From contig JAQBNK010000164.1 of assembly GCA_028288595.1 (NCBI GenBank), positions 32,272-96,271 on the forward strand: DNA of 64,000 nt, written 5' to 3'. The notes under the pieces are model-generated. The model saw nothing but the letters and a program-made list of their open reading frames with translations, was not told the DNA's origin and made no database searches. Positions 17,265 to 25,100 of this stretch are shown here, piece after piece. The stretch's first letter is position 1. The number at the start of each line of letters is the position of its first letter. A program made the translations under genes and the position numbers. Source of the stretch: Chitinophagaceae bacterium. GTDB taxonomy: Bacteria; Bacteroidota; Bacteroidia; Chitinophagales; Chitinophagaceae.

Positions 17265-20200
17265 TCATTCTCCCCTGATCAATTTACCCTGCTCCACTCC
17301 TTTAGCTGTAGTCAATTTATAGATCATGTTAACTCTATCATATAAAGCAACCTTGTAGCTCAGGTTCAGTGGCTGGTGAGCCGTAACATTTCCTTCATAT
17401 ACTACTGCCCTTCTTCTTCCCGAAAGATCAAATATTTCCAGTCTTGCTTTTCCTGTTTCTGCAGGTACAATGCTAAAATTGATCACTGAACTATAAGGAT
17501 TAGGATAAGCGTGAATAAGCGTATTAATGTTGGACTGTGTTTTCATGTTTGTCACTTGCTGCGGTAACGAAGACACGGCTACCGGTGCGGCCTGCTTAGC
17601 CGAGGCTGTTGGAGCGCCAATAGACATGCTGCTTAATACACGGCAACCATCGAAGGATTTATTGATTGCGTCACATGCTGCTGTCATATCAGATAAGGTA
17701 GCGGTGCATCCAGCCGGCGTCGCATTACCAAGTACCTTGTTGGCAAGCGCAAGAAGGTCAGACACTTTATTGTTAGCACCAAGATAACTTAACACAGACT
17801 GTGGTATTGTATATGTCTGCATGGTACCTGGTACCGCGATGCCTTTTGTGCACGATGAGGCTGCGTATGTATTTATGTTACCCGCTGTAAGACTAAGTGA
17901 CCGGAGGTTTGTATCAAGACGTACATTCAGGCTCAACGCAAGAACCTGTCCGTATAGCGCACTTTGGAACTTACTCTTATCCGTTAACCATGCTGTGCCT
18001 GTAGCAGTAGCACAATAAGCAGTGCCCGGTAATACGGCAGGCGTTGTTCCCGCAGGAAGTTTAGACTGGAGGCAGGATCCTTCTGTTGTTTTTATTGTTA
18101 GCGTACGTGCACCGTAACCAGCAACCAGGTTTCCACCAAAAGGTATTGACAGTGCTCTATTGATAAGAGTGATCGCAGTATTACCAAAACAATCGGTACC
18201 TGTACCCGAATAGAATCCCTGTGTTCTACCGCAGTATACAGCGCAGTTGCTGACCGTAACCAGGGTTGCCGCAGAAACACCTGTACATCCATTTGTAGTT
18301 CCTGTTACCGAATAGGATCCTGAACCCGTAACCGTTATTGTTGAACCTGTGGCTCCATTACTCCAGACATAACTGGTTGCTCCCTGTGCAGAAAGCTTTA
18401 CAGATAATCCGTTACACAATGTTGTAGGTCCGCTGGCGGTAACTGTAACAACAGGGGTAGGTTTCACCGTTAAAGAAAGCGTTACGGTATTAGGACAACC
18501 ACTTGCATTTGTAGTAACGTAAGTATAGGTTCCCGACTGCGTATAGGTTTGTCCGTTAACCGTATAACTGCCACAGGCTACCACTGCTACCGCAGAAGTT
18601 GTGCTCTTGTTGATAGTTAAAGTTAAAGTTGCAGTATTAGTACATTCTGCAGCATTTGTGCTTAGATAGGTATAGGTTCCTGATGCCGTGTAAGCGGTAC
18701 CATGCCATATATAACTGTTACATGCCGAAACTGATTCTGCAGTAGCTGTGCTCCTGTTAATAGTCAGGCTTAATGTCGCAGTGTTACTGCAACCGGCAGC
18801 ATTCATACTCTGATAAGTATACATGCCCGATGCAGTATAGGTTTTGTTGTGCCATATATAACTATCACATGCTGTCGCAGACTCAGCAGTTTTTGTACTG
18901 TGATTGATAGTCAGATTTAATGTTGCAGTGTTTGTACAATGATCAGCATTTGGACTTTCAAAACTATATATTCCAGACGCTGTGTATGCTTTTCCATTCG
19001 CAGGCCATATATAACTGTCGCATGCAGTTACTGTGTCAGTAGCAGATCTTGTACTGTAATTGATCGTAAGATTTAATGTTGCAGTGTTTGTACAATGATC
19101 AGCATTTATGCTTAGATAAGTATATGTGCCAGACTTAGTGTATGTGGTTCCGTTCCATAACAAACTATCACAAGCCGTTACTTTTTCAACAGGAGTTGTT
19201 GAACTGTGATGGATCGTAAGATCTAATGTCGCGGTGTTAATACATCCTGCAGCATTTGGACTTTCAAAACTATATGTGCCCGACTCAGTGTAAGTTTTTC
19301 CGTTCCAGGTATAACTGTCGCATGCACTTACTGTCTCAGCAGCAGTTCTTGTACTGTAATTAATTGTCAGGTTTAATGTTGCTGTGTTTGTACAACCAGC
19401 AGCATTCATACTTTGATAAGTATATGTTCCGGATTCTCTGTATGTTTTTCCGTTCCAGGTATAACTGTCGCATGCAGTTACTGTTTCTGCGGCAGTTCGT
19501 GTACTGTAATTGATCGTCAGGTTTAATGTTGCTGTATTTGTGCAACCAGCAGCATTCATGCTTAGATAAGTATATGTTCCGGATTCCGTATAGGTTCTTC
19601 CGTTCCAGGTATAACTGTCGCATGCAGTTGCTGATTCAACAGCAGTTGTCGTACTGCGGTTGATCGTCAGATTTAATGTGGCAGTGTTTGTGCAACCCGC
19701 AGCGTTTGTACTGATATAAGTATATGTTCCCGATGCAGTATATCTCTGACCATTAGCAAGCCATGTATATGTGTCACAGGCAACTTGTGTTTCAGTCGTA
19801 GTTGTGCTATGATTGATCGTCAGGTTCAGCGTTGCCGTATTTGTACAACCAGCAGCGTTTCTGCTACTATAAGTATATGTTCCGGATGTGGTGTAAGTCT
19901 GATTATTCGCAAGCCATATATAAGAGTCACACGCAATCTTTGTTTCAGTTGTACTTGTGCTCTGATTGATCGTCAGGTTCAGCGTTGCCGTATTCCTGCA
20001 ACCTGCAGCGTTCGTGTTAATATAGGTATAGGTTCCCGATGCATTATAGGTCTGACCATTCGCAGGCCATATATAAGAGTCACATGCAGTTTTTGTTTCA
20101 GAAGTAGTTGTGCTGCGATTGATCGTCAGGTTCAATGTTGCCGTGTTTGTACAACCGGAGGCATTGAGACTTACGAAAGTGTATGTTCCTGACTGAGTAT

Positions 20201-21725
20201 AAGTCTGGCCATTTGCGGGCCATGTATAAGAATCACAAGCAACCTGTGTATCAGTTGAAGTTGTTAAAGGGTTTACAGTTAATGTTTTGCTGCACCCGCT
20301 CCTGCAACCATTGGAATTTAAAATCTTCAGATCATATGTTCCTGCAACGCTTACCTCTATGCATTTTGCAGAGGAAGTAAAGCCGTTGGGACCTGTCCAG
20401 AAATAAGTATTCGTGCCTGTTAGCGGATCTGCGGCACACCACTGCGTCGAGCTGCCTGCGCACACTGCATCCGCACCCGTTATATTGCATACAGGAATGG
20501 TATTAACCGTTAATACTACATCATCAAAGACCGTACATCCTGCACTGGTAACAACAGTTAATCTTATTGTTGCCGGTGATTGAGTTACATGAACAACCGG
20601 ATTTAAAATATTAGATGTCGCAGCATTACCTGCATCAAATGTAGCTGCGCCTGAAACTACGCTCCAGGTTGCAGAAGTAACTGTACCAGTAGCTGAAGTA
20701 ACACCACCATTCAGGAAGAAATCTGTTGAATTATTGGGACCGGGGCAAAGCGCCTGGTCTGGACCAGCATCTGCATTTCCTATTGCTAATGATACGGCTT
20801 GCGGAGCTATAAAATCAACAATAGTTGCAGTAGGAGATTGTGATTCTTTTGATTTGATCATGATGGAACTGATATTAAGTTCCAGGCAAGGATCAACTGC
20901 ACCCAGCAACGCTGTAAGGTCAACAGATCCTTCAGCAAATGTATTTATATCATAAGTGCTGCCCCCGAATGCAGAATAGGTTACACCACTGATAGGCGCA
21001 GCATTTACAGCTGCATATACCGACCCTGCAGGAACAGCGGCTGTTCGGTCAACATAATCGAAACCGCCTGCTATAGGCTGCCACCGGTTAAAAGCAAAAC
21101 CCGCCGACGTACCACCGTTGGTAAATGAAAGCGTCAATACAAAATCATTGACTGTGCGTCCACCATCGGTTCCCTGCGAAACAAAATTGCCTCCGGTCGT
21201 TCCATTAACGGTTAATCCCTTTTGTAAAAATTCAAAATCAATATAGGCATCCCCGTTATTGCTGTGGCGATCAACAGCAAAGGTCACCCATTGATGACCC
21301 CGTATATCTCTGCTAAAGTGCAGCAGACCATTGTTGAAATCCTGTTTATCATTAACGGGGTTAGTTACCCAGCTCCAGCTATTAGGATTATCATTAAACT
21401 TTAAACCGCCTGCAAAATTATTATCAGAGTTACTATTAAACTTATCAATTAAATGGAAGGTTGTATTTCCGTTAAGCGGCGATCCTAAAGATGTGCCATC
21501 TAAAACAAACCCTCCTGTTCCTCCTGCTCCTGCTAACCAGTCTCCTATGCCAGCTATCTTATTCGCTTTAAGTGTACCATCAATATTAAACCCTCCGGAC
21601 GGTGGATTTACCGGAACTATTCCGGGTCCTATTTGTGCAGAGAGATTAACAGATGAAAGAAATAAAAGAAAAAACATGGCGAGGTAAATCTTATACCATG
21701 GCGCATGACAGGTTGCTGTTTTCAT
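17265..21725 (-). CDS. Giant T9SS-secreted surface protein with 12 tandem DSYTW repeats
   Basis: This 1486-residue protein begins with a signal peptide (cleavage near 'SVNLSAQ'). Residues 30-330 form an N-terminal region rich in Gly/Asn/Phe that resembles a secreted beta-sandwich ('GHQWVTFAVDRHSNNGDAY'). Ig/PKD-like segments follow ('GPDQALCPGPNNSTDFF', 'CNITGADAVCAGSSTQWC'). About 485-1085 is a block of 12 repeats of 47-51 residues with the core 'ACDSYTW...Y..SGTYTY...NAAGCTNTATLNLTI'. Another Ig-like unit and a unique region follow. Residues 1400-1486 are a type-A T9SS sorting domain ('HAYPNPYSSVINFSI', 'LEIFDLSGRR'). Cysteines in the repeats are regularly placed, so each repeat may hold a disulfide. 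The likely role is an adhesin or surface filament. It lies downstream of, and in line with, another giant T9SS protein. Confidence 0.85.
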   Translation of the reverse strand: MKTATCHAPWYKIYLAMFFLLFLSSVNLSAQIGPGIVPVNPPSGGFNIDGTLKANKIAGIGDWLAGAGGTGGFVLDGTSLGSPLNGNTTFHLIDKFNSNSDNNFAGGLKFNDNPNSWSWVTNPVNDKQDFNNGLLHFSRDIRGHQWVTFAVDRHSNNGDAYIDFEFLQKGLTVNGTTGGNFVSQGTDGGRTVNDFVLTLSFTNGGTSAGFAFNRWQPIAGGFDYVDRTAAVPAGSVYAAVNAAPISGVTYSAFGGSTYDINTFAEGSVDLTALLGAVDPCLELNISSIMIKSKESQSPTATIVDFIAPQAVSLAIGNADAGPDQALCPGPNNSTDFFLNGGVTSATGTVTSATWSVVSGAATFDAGNAATSNILNPVVHVTQSPATIRLTVVTSAGCTVFDDVVLTVNTIPVCNITGADAVCAGSSTQWCAADPLTGTNTYFWTGPNGFTSSAKCIEVSVAGTYDLKILNSNGCRSGCSKTLTVNPLTTSTDTQVACDSYTWPANGQTYTQSGTYTFVSLNASGCTNTATLNLTINRSTTTSETKTACDSYIWPANGQTYNASGTYTYINTNAAGCRNTATLNLTINQSTSTTETKIACDSYIWLANNQTYTTSGTYTYSSRNAAGCTNTATLNLTINHSTTTTETQVACDTYTWLANGQRYTASGTYTYISTNAAGCTNTATLNLTINRSTTTAVESATACDSYTWNGRTYTESGTYTYLSMNAAGCTNTATLNLTINYSTRTAAETVTACDSYTWNGKTYRESGTYTYQSMNAAGCTNTATLNLTINYSTRTAAETVSACDSYTWNGKTYTESGTYSFESPNAAGCINTATLDLTIHHSSTTPVEKVTACDSLLWNGTTYTKSGTYTYLSINADHCTNTATLNLTINYSTRSATDTVTACDSYIWPANGKAYTASGIYSFESPNADHCTNTATLNLTINHSTKTAESATACDSYIWHNKTYTASGMYTYQSMNAAGCSNTATLSLTINRSTATAESVSACNSYIWHGTAYTASGTYTYLSTNAAECTNTATLTLTINKSTTSAVAVVACGSYTVNGQTYTQSGTYTYVTTNASGCPNTVTLSLTVKPTPVVTVTASGPTTLCNGLSVKLSAQGATSYVWSNGATGSTITVTGSGSYSVTGTTNGCTGVSAATLVTVSNCAVYCGRTQGFYSGTGTDCFGNTAITLINRALSIPFGGNLVAGYGARTLTIKTTEGSCLQSKLPAGTTPAVLPGTAYCATATGTAWLTDKSKFQSALYGQVLALSLNVRLDTNLRSLSLTAGNINTYAASSCTKGIAVPGTMQTYTIPQSVLSYLGANNKVSDLLALANKVLGNATPAGCTATLSDMTAACDAINKSFDGCRVLSSMSIGAPTASAKQAAPVAVSSLPQQVTNMKTQSNINTLIHAYPNPYSSVINFSIVPAETGKARLEIFDLSGRRRAVVYEGNVTAHQPLNLSYKVALYDRVNMIYKLTTAKGVEQGKLIRGE
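18466..20270 (-). repeat. Tandem array coding for 12 DSYTW repeat units
   Basis: The stretch encodes twelve consecutive units of roughly 140-153 bp. The central units 5-7 are the most alike, sharing 'TACDSYTWNGKTY.ESGTYTY.S.NAAGCTNTATLNLTINYSTRTAAE', and the outer ones are more diverged. Units 1-4 and 9 have the longer 'WPANG/WLANG' loop, while 5-8 have the shorter 'WNG' loop. This suggests expansion by unequal exchange within two subtypes. It is coding and in frame throughout, and it is not a CRISPR array. Confidence 0.85.
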
Positions 21726-22111
21726 TGAGCAGGGTTTGGGTTAAAACGGACGGTTATGTTATAAAAAGGGTATACTCTTTAATTAGTGGCTCGTCGGGGA
21801 ATCTTGGATTTTGGGGATATGTCACACGTCCTGCTTCTGCCAGTTATAATAGCAGCCACAAAAAATTTGCTTAATCAATCCTGTTCAGGATCTGGTGGTA
21901 ATTTTTAGGAAGGGATCTTAAGAAATTTGCAAAGGTGTAATTAAAAACGGAGGCTTTCGTTTAGATGAAATAGTTAGGGTTACGGAAATTTGTGCCTTCA
22001 AACATACACAAATTTTATTACGAAGTAATATTTTTTAAATAGATGTCAATCCCGGGTAATAAGCTGAATATTTTTCAATCTCACTTTAGGCCTGAGCTGA
22101 GACCTGCACAT

Positions 22112-22138
22112 AAAAAAGCCGGCCTGCTATGGCCGGCT
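22112..22138 (-). terminator. Intrinsic terminator of the HYR mosaic gene
   Basis: On the minus strand, the 8-base arms AGCCGGCC and GGCCGGCT around a 6-base loop are followed by TTTTTTA. The hairpin lies 21 bp after the stop codon of the gene ending at 22160. The remaining gap 21726-22111 probably holds the promoter of the downstream surface-protein gene. A minus-strand TATGTTTG at 21999-22006 fits the -7 consensus but lies about 270 bp from that start. Confidence 0.85.
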
Positions 22139-22159
22139 CTTATTAGTTATTCATCACGC

Positions 22160-25100
22160 CTATCGTTGTATAATCACTTTACCCGACAACACACTCTCCT
22201 GTCCCATTACTGTAATAAAGTAAGTACCCGCAGCTTTATTAGCAAGATTAAAATTGAAAGTATTCACTTTACCAATTTCAACACTTCTCACCGCTATGAT
22301 CTTACTATTCATGTCCATGATCCGGATCTCTGCTTTTCCTGCAGGATAATTTAACAACTGAACATTGAATACGCCATTGTTAGGAACAGGTGTGATGCGC
22401 ATGGATGGTACAGTGCCTTTTAACTCGCGGGCAAACAATTCCGGTGTTTGTGACGTTGCAGCTATACCCGTCGTAGCAGGCTTAGGTACAACCAGAGTCT
22501 TTTCCTTAGGCTCGTCATTATTAACACGTACCACAGGTGCTGTTCCACAAGCCTGGTCGCACATACCGAGTTTATCATTGTGGTTTGCCAGATGCGAAGC
22601 CACCGCATTTATACTGATAGATAAAACATTCGGGGTGCTGCCACCTTGCTGGTGACAGATATATACTTTAGATCCATTGGTACCTGCTACCCTGATGTCT
22701 TTTACACATAGTGTGATCGATGCAACAGTTGTACATCCATATTTATTCGTCGTTACAACAGTGAAAGTATATACTCCCGCTACTGCTGGCGTAAATACAG
22801 GCGATCCGCTCGTGTTATTGCTCAGCATCGCAAGGGCAGCTGAACTGTTGGCAGTCCAGGAATAAGTATATGGTGCCCCGTTAGAAGCTGGTGTTACTTT
22901 AAGTGTAGTGCTTTGCGCTCCGTAACCTAAGTAAATATTCAGCGGGTTACCACCGGTATAAGTATTATTTGTTGGTACGGATGTAATCGTACTGGTTGGA
23001 ATCTCTCCTGTCACAGTTACTATTGCTGTGCACGTTGATTCATTACCATGAATATCCTTTACGGTTAACGTTACTTCATTAGCTCCAATATTTGCACAGG
23101 TGAATGAAGACTTGCTGATCGTTACAGATTCTATACCGCAGTTATCAGTGCTGTGATTATTTACATCGCCAGCTGTTATGCTTGCAGCACCATTCACTAA
23201 TGTAATAGTTACAGGTTGGCAATTAGCTTTCGGTGCTTCATTATCTGTTACAATAATTGTTTGTGTTGATGTACTCGTGTTATTATGAATATCGGTTACT
23301 GTCCACGTGATCGTTGTTGTTCCGACAGGATATGGATCAGTCAATAGCTTGCCATCATTTCTTACTCCTGACGGAGCGCCTACACCACAATTATCTGTTG
23401 CACTGGCAGATGCCTGCACTGCTGCACTGCAATTACCTGCATCTGAATGCGTATTCACATCACCGCTATGAGTGATCACCGGTGCTTCATTATCTGTTAC
23501 AATAATTGTTTGTGTTGATGTAGTTGTGTTACTATGAATATCAGTTACTGTCCAGGTAATAGTTGTTGTTCCGACAGGATAATTATCTGTCAGTGATAAT
23601 TCATCGTTTCTCACGCCGATGATGGATGCAACGTCGCAATTATCTGTTGCTGTTGGAGGCGTCACATTTACTGCTGCTCCGCATCTGCTCCGATCATTAT
23701 TCACTGATATATTGGCAACCCGGTTAATTACAGGTACTTCATTGTCTGCAACTGTTACATAGAAAGTACAGGATGAAGATCCTATGGCATTGGTTGCTTT
23801 AGCAGTTACAGCCGTTGTGCCCACTGCAAATAAACTGCCCGGCGCTATTGAATAGGTTATCACAGAAGCAGGGATAGCGGTGGTTTCGGAAGCACTGAAG
23901 TTAACAGCGGCCCCGCATTGACCCGGGGCATTGGTAACGGTGATGTTTTCAGGACAGCTAATTACAGGTGCTACTCCTGTAACGGTAACCGTAAATGAAC
24001 AATCGGTATAATTACCTGATGGATCCGTTGCCCTGTAGGTTACAGTAGTAACACCTATCGGGAAGATTGAACCGCTTTCTTTACCGGCAATCATTTCAGT
24101 GGTGACACTGCAATTATCAGTTGCAACAGGTGCGGAATAATTTACTACTGCACCATTTGCAGCAGACGCAATCACGGCGATATTACCCGGGCAATTGATC
24201 ACCGGTGGTTGATTATCTACTACAGTTACCGTAAAACTGCAGGTACTTGAATTACCAGATTCGTCTGTAGCCGTGAATGTATTGGTTGTTACACCAACAG
24301 GGAAAGTAGAACCAGATGCTAAACCAGCGGTCTGCGTAATAGTGATCTGACCCGCTCCAAGTTTGGTTCCATCAACCCATTTCCATCCGCCAAAATTTTG
24401 TGTGGCATCACCCGGTTCCACATAAGATGGATCAGTGTGATCATGGAAAGCGCCTACCCATACATTGCCGCCATGCGGCGCAAGGAAATTATCTTCTGCA
24501 AGGGTGTTGATAGAAGCGAGATCACCGCCAATAGCCTGCGCCGCGGTACGTGAATTGTTCCATGAAGCAGTTCCCGTAGAAATATAATATGTATGACCAC
24601 CGAATGTGCCTATCAAATTATAATTAGCAAAAACAGTTGAAATAATTGAATTGAACTCAACGATAGAACGGTTGAGATTAGCTTGGGGAAGATCATTCCA
24701 GGTTCCATTAGTGAATAATTGCAGGTAATCTTCATGAGCTGCATTGGCATCATTAGGTTCGCCGCCATTAAAGAAATTAAATGCTGAACCACTGCAATTA
24801 TCGGTTGCCGTTGGTCTTGTATAGATTACTGCCGTTCCACAAAGATTGGTAGTGTTATTCCGCGTAACAGATACAGGACAATTAATAACAGGTGCAGTAA
24901 CATCTTTCTTATCTACCGTTATGGTACAGCTACTGGTGTTATTAGAAGCATCTGTAACGGTGAAGGTGACGATCAACGCACCTTTCGTACTTACAACAGT
25001 TCCTGCTGCAGGACTTTGGCTAATTACCAAAGCATCGGATGCAGTGCAATTCTCACTAACTCTTAACAGGCTCCTGTAATCCGGCAGTGTTGCATTGCAA

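Noticed and set aside
17075..17278. 67-codon plus-strand ORF between the PAS kinase and the surface-protein gene
   Set aside because: It crosses the terminator hairpin at 17205-17240 and shows no protein features.
18466..20270. CRISPR-like regular repeats
   Set aside because: The units are about 140-153 bp, coding, in frame and without short unique spacers, so this is a protein repeat array.
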